From contig NZ_JASNRA010000002.1 in NCBI RefSeq assembly GCF_030411955.1, forward strand, positions 372,001-436,000: DNA of 64,000 nt, written 5' to 3'. The position numbers were made by a program, and so were the translations under genes. Below, one piece after another: positions 57,233-64,000 of this stretch; the stretch's first letter is position 1, and each line of letters opens with the position of its first letter. Source of the stretch: Massilia sp. YIM B02443 (GTDB taxonomy: Bacteria > Pseudomonadota > Gammaproteobacteria > Burkholderiales > Burkholderiaceae_D). The notes under the pieces were generated by a model, which saw only the letters and a program-made list of their open reading frames with translations, searched no databases and was not told the origin of the DNA.

Positions 57233-57951
57233 GCACCCCTTCTCCCCTCGCCAACGGTGATATGTCCCCTGATGGGACAACGACTGTAGTCCGGATCAAT
57301 CAACCAAAAATCGATCCGCATGATAAGAAGATATTGTGTGCATCTATGTGCAAATGCAACAAGGCTCCGAGTATCGGAAAGGATGGTCAGCTGCTTAAGC
57401 AGAGTTGTGTGTCGAAGGACATGAAAGCTTTGGATAAACTGATGGACTACCGCAGTCCATACAAGCAGGAAATCAATTACGACATGACTAAGCGTCCGCC
57501 CGCGCCGATCATGGATAGTGGTGTCGAGACCAAAGGGCACGATTTTCTACCCGGCTGGCTCAAAAAACATTGGGGAACGGAACCTGAGCATCCTTCAACT
57601 TTCAAGGCCGGAAAAGGCTTCATCCGGCGCCCGGACGTAGTGATCGTCAAGGATCCGGCAAAGCCCCCCACGCAGGACAACATCAAGCAGATTATTGAGA
57701 TGAAGTTTCCACCTGACAGATTGAGTCAGCAACAACGGGCTGCGTACGTCGAAATCGCTGGGAGCCAAGACAAGCTCACAAAGCTAGAGCCCAGCCAATG
57801 CAACTGCGAGTCGAAAGAACAGCAGGAATCGAAAATACCTGTGGAAGAATTAGGATTCGCCGCGGCAGCGGCTGCGTGGATCGCTTTTATCTTGAGTCGT
57901 GGGAAAATTCGTCCACCGGTGGGACGACCTCCGCTTGTTCCCGCTTTTTGA
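57229..57951 (+). CDS. Probable type VI secretion effector: VRR-NUC nuclease
   Basis: A 240-residue protein, coupled to the PAAR gene by a 4-base ATGA overlap. Residues 132-180 form the VRR-NUC core: RRPDVVIVKD (Asp136), IIEMKF (Glu157-x-Lys159), then Gln- and Tyr-containing QQQRAAYVEIAG. These are the PD-(D/E)xK catalytic positions, so DNA hydrolysis is predicted. The N-terminus contains Cys37-x3-Cys41-x-Cys43 and Cys60; a second pair, Cys191-Asn-Cys193, lies after the core, suggesting a metal or disulfide site. A hydrophobic segment (about 208-224) near the C-terminus could be membrane-active. There is no signal peptide. Related VRR-NUC effectors (TseV) are known in Salmonella. Confidence 0.85.
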   Translation: MSTPSPLANGDMSPDGTTTVVRINQPKIDPHDKKILCASMCKCNKAPSIGKDGQLLKQSCVSKDMKALDKLMDYRSPYKQEINYDMTKRPPAPIMDSGVETKGHDFLPGWLKKHWGTEPEHPSTFKAGKGFIRRPDVVIVKDPAKPPTQDNIKQIIEMKFPPDRLSQQQRAAYVEIAGSQDKLTKLEPSQCNCESKEQQESKIPVEELGFAAAAAAWIAFILSRGKIRPPVGRPPLVPAF

Positions 57952-57958
57952 GGATTTT

Positions 57959-59056
57959 ATGGCTGCTTCGAAAAAAGAACAATTCATGGAAGAGTGGACT
58001 CGCACTCACGAACATGGCGTCCTACCTGGTGCGATGCTGATGAAGTACGGTCCGGAGAACTATATTGGCGCGACGATCTGCGTGCGCGGCACCTTGTACT
58101 TCAAAGGTGCATATACGCTCGAGGTCCGTGAGGCGATCGCGATGTGCTTTGATAGATACGAGGAGATCGCCAGGAATCATCTGACATGGCTATGGCGCGA
58201 AGAGCCTCCTGAAGGTCCGGAAAAATACGCCTATGCCAAGGCGCCTCCAATGCGAGCGATGCTCAAGAAAATGGATGCAGACGACAGCGTGTCATTTGCA
58301 TACATCGGAGGAAAAGAAGCACATGAGGCTAGCCCGTGGACGTTCTTTGTATCCGGCCTGCGCGAATGGCAGGCCAAGCTCGGATGGAAAGGACTTGATT
58401 GCCTCCAGTTCTCTGTCCCGAAGGAGTTGGTCCAGGCGCACCCGACTCTGTTTCAGAGTCTGTTCGTCGAATTCGCTCGCCTCGTGAAAGCGGAGCATGG
58501 CCACGGCGGATATGCCCTTAATCTTTCGCTGACGCGCACGGAACCGAACGAATCCACCGAAGCGTTCATGGCCTCGAAGATGGCAGGCCTTGATGCAGGA
58601 TCGGCTGTCTTGCTCGCAGCAAATTATGACGCAGGAATCGACGATCACATCGTCAACGTAGGATGGCTAACTGCCATCAACAACCAAATGCTCGAACAGA
58701 TTGGCGGACTACCAGCATTACGTTCGGAGCTGCCGGCGAACTGGTACGCGAAGTACGATTACGGCAACGGCATCGTCATCCAGGCAGGCCCTGAACCCGA
58801 AATCGCACCGGTCGAATTAGACCCAAAACCGGCGATCTACGTTTTGCCCGCGATGACGCTTCGACCGCTTCGCGTCAGGGAAATTGGATCTCTTCATTAC
58901 GGATCCAATGATGGTGAACCGCGTCTGACAGGACTGGCTGCCAAAGAATGGTTTACCCGCTTCGATGTTTCGGACAAGGACCTGATGGCTTATAAAACCA
59001 AACTTCTCAGCGAGCCGAAATTGACCAAAGAGACAACACTTCCCTCCCATCCCTGA
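57959..59056 (+). CDS. Type VI immunity protein, DUF3396/TsiV family
   Basis: A 365-residue cytosolic protein matching the DUF3396 family, renamed for immunity proteins that accompany VRR-NUC effectors. Visible features are the conserved WTFFVSGLREWQ and LDCLQFSVPKELV segments, the GHGGYALNL stretch and a C-terminal IREIGSLHYGS-like part. It has a GAGGA Shine-Dalgarno 4-5 bases before ATG 57959 and begins 7 bases after the nuclease stop, the expected position for immunity. A GTG at 57899 would overlap the effector and lacks a Shine-Dalgarno. It protects the producer from the nuclease; this role is by family and context. Confidence 0.88.
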   Translation: MAASKKEQFMEEWTRTHEHGVLPGAMLMKYGPENYIGATICVRGTLYFKGAYTLEVREAIAMCFDRYEEIARNHLTWLWREEPPEGPEKYAYAKAPPMRAMLKKMDADDSVSFAYIGGKEAHEASPWTFFVSGLREWQAKLGWKGLDCLQFSVPKELVQAHPTLFQSLFVEFARLVKAEHGHGGYALNLSLTRTEPNESTEAFMASKMAGLDAGSAVLLAANYDAGIDDHIVNVGWLTAINNQMLEQIGGLPALRSELPANWYAKYDYGNGIVIQAGPEPEIAPVELDPKPAIYVLPAMTLRPLRVREIGSLHYGSNDGEPRLTGLAAKEWFTRFDVSDKDLMAYKTKLLSEPKLTKETTLPSHP

Positions 59057-59069
59057 AGCATCAGGAAGT

Positions 59070-60083
59070 TCAGAACGTCAGCAACACCGTCACCGTATCC
59101 CGGTAATCCCCCGGCGTCGGCGCCGTCTGCTTCGGCACCAGCCCGTACATCATCACCGATTGCGTCGCCCCGCTGCCGGTGCCGCTGTAGACCGAGGTGC
59201 CGCCGCTGCCGTCGCCCCAGGCCGGGCCGTCCGGCGTGGCCGAGATGCGGTAGTTCAGCTTTTCGCCGGTGAGGCTGTTGGTCATGGTGCGCGCGGCCGG
59301 GTTGCCCGACTGGCCGCCATTGAGCGAGAGCTGATAAGCGCTGTTGGCGGTGCAGGCCACGGAGAGCGGCGCGCTGGTGCGCATGTCGCTCAAGGGGCTG
59401 CCGGTGCCGAAGGTCAGGTTGCTGGTGCCGATCACGCAGTTGTTGACCACCGTGGCGCGCGCCTGGAACGAGAACGGGACCGTGCTGCCGGCGGTGCACG
59501 ACTTGCCGGCGCCGAACGAATACTGCAGCGTGCCGTGGCCGGCGAAGCTGTTGGTGTACACCGTGTCGGCGTTGCCGGCCGTGCCCACGCCGGACAGGGC
59601 CGAGGCCGGAATGCGGCCGTAGATGGTCGTGCTCTGGGTCACGCCGCCCAGCGACAGCAAGCCGACCATGGTGCCGGTGACCGGCTGCGCGCCGATGGTG
59701 CTGCCGGCGCCGCCCCAGATCGAGGCCGCCGTCATGGCGCTGTTGGTATACAGGTTGAAACCGAGGCGCCGGCCGCCGTTGGTCATGTAGCGCGGATCGC
59801 CCGTGCCGCCGCCGCTGCCCGGGCCCAGGTTGACGCACACATTGGCCGCCGGCAGCAGCAGCGCCGACTGGCCGACCAGTAAGGTCCAGGTACAGTTCAC
59901 GGTCAGCGTGCCCTGCACCGTGTAGTCGCGCGCCGCGAGCGGGCTGACCTGGCCGAAGTCGATGTCGGTCATGGTGACGGTGCATGTGTCGGCGCGCGCC
60001 GCGGACGCGGCCAGCAGCCATAGCGCCAGCGCCGCCAGCACCGAACCAAGAAAGCGGCCGCGCCGCACGGTTTGCATGATCAT
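59070..60083 (-). CDS. csuE: Tandem SCPU-domain pilus tip protein, CsuE-like
   Basis: A 337-residue secreted protein with two spore coat U domains in a row: one with CTVTMTDIDFGQVSPLAARD and a second with CVIGTSNLTFGTGSPLSD. Each has paired Cys and ends in strand-rich sequence; the last residues VTVLLTF fit an outer membrane or chaperone-recognised C-terminus. In Csu pili the tip adhesin CsuE has this two-domain form. The ATG at 60083 has an AAGGAG 7 bases upstream and overlaps the usher stop by 4 bases. Confidence 0.9.
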   Translation of the reverse strand: MIMQTVRRGRFLGSVLAALALWLLAASAARADTCTVTMTDIDFGQVSPLAARDYTVQGTLTVNCTWTLLVGQSALLLPAANVCVNLGPGSGGGTGDPRYMTNGGRRLGFNLYTNSAMTAASIWGGAGSTIGAQPVTGTMVGLLSLGGVTQSTTIYGRIPASALSGVGTAGNADTVYTNSFAGHGTLQYSFGAGKSCTAGSTVPFSFQARATVVNNCVIGTSNLTFGTGSPLSDMRTSAPLSVACTANSAYQLSLNGGQSGNPAARTMTNSLTGEKLNYRISATPDGPAWGDGSGGTSVYSGTGSGATQSVMMYGLVPKQTAPTPGDYRDTVTVLLTF

Positions 60084-62536
60084 TTCGATTCTCCTTGCAC
60101 GGGCTGGCACACCAGCGGTCCGATGGCCGGCAGTTCGCCCGCCACCGCTTTGTACGCGAAACCCACTTCGCAGGCGTCCTTGCCGGCGCCGACCAGCACC
60201 CGGTTCTCTGCGCGCAGTCCTTCCACGAACAGTACGCCATCGTAACCGACCACCGACGCCTGCGCCGAGCCTTCCAGCCGCGCCGGGGTGCCGACTTCCG
60301 GCGCCTTGCCGTCGGGCTTCACCAGGGTCAGGGTCGCGGCCGCATAGCGCGCCAGCGCGAAGCGCGCCACCACGCCGGCGTACTGGCGCGGCACCACGTC
60401 GACATTGGTGACGTCGATGCGGGTGTCGGGCGGCAGCGACGACGGGTCGATCGCGATCCGGTTCGGCGCGTACGGCATCAGGTCCGGCACCAGCAGGCGC
60501 CCGCCGGCGTCGGTGCGGCCGATCGGACGGTTGTCCTGCAGCACCGGCAGGCCGGGCACGCCGACCGAGACCAGCGCGAAGCCGCGCCCGACCTGGCGCG
60601 CCGCCACCACCGTGTTGTCCATCGCCACCAGCGCGCCGCTGAGGTCCAGGTTCGAGATGCGGGTCTCGCCCACGCGCTGGGTCGAGACGGTGGCGCGGCC
60701 GTGCGCGCCCAGGTACTGGACTTGCGCCTGGTCGTAGCGCTGGGCGCCGTTGGTGCCGGCCTGCAGCGCCCAGCCGATGCCGCCGTCGAAGTCGGGCGCG
60801 CGTCCGAGCGACATCGAGGCCACGTTCTCGCCGCGCTGGCGCCCGGCGTTGGTGTTGAACGAGATGCGCGAATCGAAGGCCATGCCGAAGGTGAAGCTGA
60901 TGCCGCGCTCGGCGCGCCGCGCCAGGTTCTGGAATGCGCTCACGCTCAGGTGGCCGCGCGTGCCGACGCTGCGCGAATAGGCCAGCGACACGGTGCGCGA
61001 GACGGCCGGGGTCTGCTCGACCGTGCCGATCACGCCGAGCGGATCGGTGATCAATATCGACGCCGATGCCGATGCCGACGCCGGCGGCATGCGCATCTGG
61101 ATGAAGTTGGCGCTCAGGCTGTGGCCGCCCGCGAACGCGGTGCTCAGGCTGGCGCGGTCGAGCGCGCGCGGCACCGGCGTTCCCTCCAGGGCGCCCAGGT
61201 CGCCGTAGCCGGCGCTGGCGCGCACCGATTGCACGTCGAAGGCGAAGCGCGGCGACACGTACTGGTAGCCGAGGCTGGCCTGGAAGCCGCGCCGGCGCCC
61301 GCCGCTGGCGGCAAGCGCGGCGCTGGCCACGCCGGCGCCGGGCACCCGCGCCAGCACGCCGGCGCCCAGCAGGCCCAGGCCCGGCCCCGCTTCGGCGTGG
61401 CCTTCGAGCGTCACAGTGTCGCGCCAGCCGTGGCGCCACGAGGCGACCGCGGCCGGACTGCCGTAGCTGAACGAATGCTGGCCGTAGTCGCGCCGCAGCG
61501 CGCCGAGCGACACCGCATAGTCGTTCAGGCCGCGTGCCAGCAGGCGGGTGTCGACGTACAGCGGCAGCGTGGTGGTGACCTGGCGCCCGAGCGCGTCGCG
61601 CGTGACCAGGGTGGCCTGGCCGGCGCCGTTCAGGCCGGCCACCTGGTCGATCACGAACGGGCCGGTCGGCACCTCGGTCGAGAACTGGCGCACGTTGTTC
61701 ACGTACAGGTCGACGCTGCTGGGCACCACCGCCGAGCCGGCCAACGAGGCCACCGGATAGGTCACCAGGTCGGGCCGCAGCTCGAAGTTGCGGCGCCATT
61801 CGACGCCGCCCAGGCGCAGCGCGCGGGTCCAGCCCAGCGCCGGCGTCACGGTATCGCCCAGCTGCAGGGTGCTGAGACGGTCCTGGAACGGGCGCACCCA
61901 GCTGGTGTCGTAGCGGGTATAGCCGCGCCGCTCGCCGCGCAGGATCGCGCTGCCGGTGCTGGTCAGGGTACCGTGGCGGTCGAAATAACGCAGCTCGGCG
62001 CTGCCGGCGACGGCGCCGCCGACCGATTGCGCGAACAGGTTGTAGTTGAGCAGCACGCCGCGGCTGGCCTGGGCCTGGCCGGTGCTGCGCACGTTGCGCG
62101 CGCTCAGCAGGCTGGGCGCGCGCAGGCTGGCGTCCGGGCTCAGGTCGAGGGTCTGGGCGGCGGCGTCGTAGCGGTAGCGCAGGCCCGGCACTTCGTCGAG
62201 GGCGAAGTCGGTGCGGCCGGCAACGCCGAAGCGCGCCGGGTCCAGGCCCAGTTCGCGCAGCGACTCGACCGTCATGCGCAGCGTGGACCCGGTCTGCATC
62301 ACCGAGACCAGCTGGCCGGTGCGCTCGCCGTCGATGCTGGCGTCGAGGAACAGTTCGACCGGCTGCGCGGCGGCAGTGGACGCAGCCGCAGGCGCGGGGG
62401 CAGCAGGCGCGGCCTGCTGCTGCCCTGCGCCGGCGGCCGTGGCGACGCTGGCGGCGGCGGCCGCGATCGGCGTCAGGCTGGCGGCCAGCAGGCAGGCGGG
62501 GGGCAGCGCCCGCCAGCGTGCGCGGCGGGTCAGCAT
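60080..62536 (-). CDS. csuD: Chaperone-usher pilus usher, CsuD-like
   Basis: The outer membrane usher secretes and polymerises Csu subunits. The 818-residue protein has a signal peptide, an N-terminal periplasmic domain (LFLDASIDGERTGQ), a long 24-strand barrel with a plug, and C-terminal periplasmic domains including NVDVVPRQYAGVVARF. Ushers are normally about 800 residues, so it is complete. I choose ATG 62536 because it gives a normal signal peptide (LLAASLTPIAAAAAS) and lies 10 bases after the chaperone stop; longer starts overlap the chaperone. Confidence 0.93.
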   Translation of the reverse strand: MLTRRARWRALPPACLLAASLTPIAAAAASVATAAGAGQQQAAPAAPAPAAASTAAAQPVELFLDASIDGERTGQLVSVMQTGSTLRMTVESLRELGLDPARFGVAGRTDFALDEVPGLRYRYDAAAQTLDLSPDASLRAPSLLSARNVRSTGQAQASRGVLLNYNLFAQSVGGAVAGSAELRYFDRHGTLTSTGSAILRGERRGYTRYDTSWVRPFQDRLSTLQLGDTVTPALGWTRALRLGGVEWRRNFELRPDLVTYPVASLAGSAVVPSSVDLYVNNVRQFSTEVPTGPFVIDQVAGLNGAGQATLVTRDALGRQVTTTLPLYVDTRLLARGLNDYAVSLGALRRDYGQHSFSYGSPAAVASWRHGWRDTVTLEGHAEAGPGLGLLGAGVLARVPGAGVASAALAASGGRRRGFQASLGYQYVSPRFAFDVQSVRASAGYGDLGALEGTPVPRALDRASLSTAFAGGHSLSANFIQMRMPPASASASASILITDPLGVIGTVEQTPAVSRTVSLAYSRSVGTRGHLSVSAFQNLARRAERGISFTFGMAFDSRISFNTNAGRQRGENVASMSLGRAPDFDGGIGWALQAGTNGAQRYDQAQVQYLGAHGRATVSTQRVGETRISNLDLSGALVAMDNTVVAARQVGRGFALVSVGVPGLPVLQDNRPIGRTDAGGRLLVPDLMPYAPNRIAIDPSSLPPDTRIDVTNVDVVPRQYAGVVARFALARYAAATLTLVKPDGKAPEVGTPARLEGSAQASVVGYDGVLFVEGLRAENRVLVGAGKDACEVGFAYKAVAGELPAIGPLVCQPVQGESK

Positions 62537-62546
62537 TGCGGGGGCA

Positions 62547-63284
62547 TCAGTCCCGCGCGACGGCCGCGCTGGCGCTTTGCGGACGTGCGTTGACCATGGC
62601 CTGGATCGCCAGTGAGGCCGGCATGCCTTTCGCCACCTCCGGCGGGAGTTGCCATTCGCGCGTACGGCCCGGCAGCGCATAGCCCAGCAGGCCCTTGCTC
62701 AGTTCGATGTTCTGGGTGCCGAGGCGCACGGTGGTGGCGCCGATCTGGGCATGCAGGGCGCCCGTGTTGTTGGCGCGCAGGTGCCAGGCGCCGGCGCGCT
62801 CGAACACGCTCCAGGCCAGCGCCGGCGCGGCCTGGGTGTCGGCCGGCAGCACGAAGGCGGGCACGGAATACTGGAGGCGGATCGCGACGTTGCCTTGCTG
62901 GCTGTCGCCGCGCGGCAGTTCGTCGATCAGGATACGGTAAGTCTGCTCGGCGCCGTCATTACCGGCGGCGGCAGCGCCGGCGCGGCGCACCAGGCGGATG
63001 GTCTGGGCGCTGTTGGCGGCGATTTCGATGACAGGCGGGCTGGCCACCAGGGCGGTGGTCGGGCTCAAGGCGTCGGCGCCGTCCTTCTGGTCCCAGGCGT
63101 AGACCCGCACCTGGCCGTAGATCGGCGTGTCGCCGTTGTTCTGCAGCTGGATGCCGGCCGCGTTCTGGCCCGGCTGGAAACTGATCGATACGGGCGAGAT
63201 CTGCAGGTTGGCGCCGTGCGCCATCCCTGCCATGGCGCCGCAGGCCAGGGCCGCCGCCAGCGCTACGCTACGCACAGTCCGCAT
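62547..63284 (-). CDS. csuC: Periplasmic pilus chaperone, CsuC-like
   Basis: A 245-residue periplasmic chaperone. It has a signal peptide (cleavage near residue 24) and the two immunoglobulin-like domains: the first strand pattern ANLQISPVSISFQPGQN, conserved YRILIDELPR and a second domain beginning about 150 (AWSVFERAGAWHLRANN). It hands folded subunits to the usher. Located between the pilin and usher genes with gaps of about 10 bases. Confidence 0.93.
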   Translation of the reverse strand: MRTVRSVALAAALACGAMAGMAHGANLQISPVSISFQPGQNAAGIQLQNNGDTPIYGQVRVYAWDQKDGADALSPTTALVASPPVIEIAANSAQTIRLVRRAGAAAAGNDGAEQTYRILIDELPRGDSQQGNVAIRLQYSVPAFVLPADTQAAPALAWSVFERAGAWHLRANNTGALHAQIGATTVRLGTQNIELSKGLLGYALPGRTREWQLPPEVAKGMPASLAIQAMVNARPQSASAAVARD

Positions 63285-63296
63285 GCATGCACTCCG

Positions 63297-63803
63297 TCAG
63301 AAATAAATGGTTGCGGTAATCGTCGACTTGTAGGTGTCCGGGGTCACGGCCTTCTGCTTCGGGATCTCGCCGTACACGGTCAGCACCTGCTGGACGCCGT
63401 TTCCAGTGCCCCCCAGGGTGTCGGTGCCCTGGGTGTTGCCCCACAGCCCGCTGCCCGACTGGCGGTACAGTTTCAGCTCCACGGTATCGGTGTTGCCGCT
63501 CGCGCCCGCCAGGTAACGGGTGGTGCCGCTGGAACCGGCGCCGGTGCCCTGGTCCAGGCCGACATTGTAAGGCGTGGTGTTGGTGCATGTCACATTGATG
63601 TTCGACGAACCATTGATCGCGCCGCTCATCACGCCGGTGGTGCCGAAGTCGATGCCGGTGGCGGCGATGGTGCAGTCGGCGATCACGCGCATCGTCACGT
63701 CGAAGGTGGCGCTCTTGGAGCCGGCCTGGGCGACGCCGGTGGTGAATGGCAGGGCGGCTGCCAGGACGGCTGCCAGGACGCGGATGCGCTTCGAAGTCGA
63801 CAT
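63297..63803 (-). CDS. csuA/B: Spore coat U domain major pilin, CsuA/B-like
   Basis: A 168-residue secreted subunit. It has a signal peptide and one SCPU domain with paired Cys (ADCTIAATGIDFGTTG and NVTCTNTTPYNVGL) and a C-terminal strand (YKSTITATIYF) that donates to the next subunit. It is the first gene of the operon and is preceded by GGAG and a putative promoter. Csu-type archaic chaperone-usher pili mediate biofilm formation on abiotic surfaces. Confidence 0.92.
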   Translation of the reverse strand: MSTSKRIRVLAAVLAAALPFTTGVAQAGSKSATFDVTMRVIADCTIAATGIDFGTTGVMSGAINGSSNINVTCTNTTPYNVGLDQGTGAGSSGTTRYLAGASGNTDTVELKLYRQSGSGLWGNTQGTDTLGGTGNGVQQVLTVYGEIPKQKAVTPDTYKSTITATIYF

Positions 63804-64000
63804 GTTGATTCTCCGTGGTCAGTGGCAGTCACCATGATTGCCGAATTGCTGAACTCGGAAAATATGATACCTCGTTTCCGTACGGAATCAAATCATTTTC
63901 ATCACTTTTTTCGAATGTGTTGATTTTGCTGGTTTTACGCAACACTTGCTGTCAGGCATGCAACTCAGCCCGGCGCGGCCCAGGCGCGCGCATGGTCGAC
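63804..64000. other. Upstream region of the csu operon
   Basis: AT-rich leader and promoter region of the csu operon. Bases 63864-63869 (-10) and 63886-63891 (-35) form the putative promoter, with a palindrome between them. The last 40 bases are GC-rich again and may belong to a gene outside the window. Confidence 0.5.
63864..63891 (-). promoter_or_regulatory. Putative csu promoter with palindromic operator
   Basis: On the minus strand TTGATT and TATCAT are 16 bases apart. The spacer contains TTCCGTACGGAA (plus 63876-63887), a perfect 12-base palindrome, which would be a good repressor or activator site for switching pilus expression. Confidence 0.55.

Noticed and set aside
56393-59060. A complete integrative element around the type VI island
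   Set aside because: The composition shift is clear but no integrase, tRNA end or flanking direct repeat was found.
60095-62593. 832-codon frame antisense to the usher gene
   Set aside because: Ala/Arg/His-rich, without domain features; the usher on the minus strand is clear.

Overview
The window looks like chromosome of an Oxalobacteraceae betaproteobacterium, most likely Massilia or a close relative. I infer this from high GC with strongly GC-ending codons, the pilB-pilC-pilD-coaE-zapD-yacG block beside mutT, argJ, secA and lpxC, a complete dcw cluster in the classical order, and PEP-CTERM proteins. No rRNA, tRNA, CRISPR array, integrase or IS transposase was seen. About 50 protein genes are annotated.

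Layout. 1-4.7 kb: a truncated DUF4153 membrane protein, then a porin, a small PstS-like periplasmic protein and a chemoreceptor. 5-14 kb: the type IV pilus assembly genes pilB, pilC and pilD followed by coaE, zapD and yacG. The pil set is split by a low-GC Fic gene and a metallo-beta-lactamase-fold protein that has lost its metal ligands. 14-16.7 kb: mutT, an ATPase and argJ. 16.9-21.9 kb: an insertion between argJ and secA with a PEP-CTERM protein, a Dabb protein, a frameshifted PAP2 phosphatase lipoprotein behind a Pho-box-like site, and an M1 peptidase lipoprotein. 22-26.7 kb: secA, a DUF721 gene and lpxC. 27-31.3 kb: a second insertion, between lpxC and ftsZ, with a Tat-exported phospholipase C behind a second Pho-box-like site, a PEP-CTERM protein, an EamA transporter and a peroxiredoxin.

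31.4-48.6 kb is the dcw cluster on the minus strand: mraZ-rsmH-ftsL-ftsI-murE-murF-mraY-murD-ftsW-murG-murC-ddl-ftsQ-ftsA-ftsZ. Its genes mostly overlap or nearly abut. A good promoter with four 10-bp-phased MraZ boxes precedes mraZ. These genes make the lipid II precursor and assemble the divisome; ftsZ ends at a strong terminator.

49-56.4 kb: two response regulators (one with an N-terminal excisionase/MerR-like helix-turn-helix and a nearly leaderless promoter), a very small coat-protein-U-like secreted protein, and an operon of an AhpD-like protein, an acyl-CoA-dehydrogenase-like flavoprotein and a COG0715-type ABC importer, probably for an organosulfur or similar compound. A beta-barrel outer membrane protein follows. 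56.4-59.1 kb is a low-GC island encoding a PAAR spike protein, a VRR-NUC nuclease and a DUF3396 (TsiV-type) immunity protein: an orphan type VI secretion effector-immunity module. 59-63.8 kb is a four-gene Csu-type chaperone-usher pilus operon whose putative promoter contains a perfect 12-bp palindrome.

The observations I rate highest are the PAAR/VRR-NUC/DUF3396 island, the matched pair of Pho-box promoters at two separate phosphatase and phospholipase insertions, the metal-ligand-less metallo-beta-lactamase-fold protein, the dispersed REPIN-like repeat that supplies a stop codon, and an internal codon-usage mosaic in rsmH.
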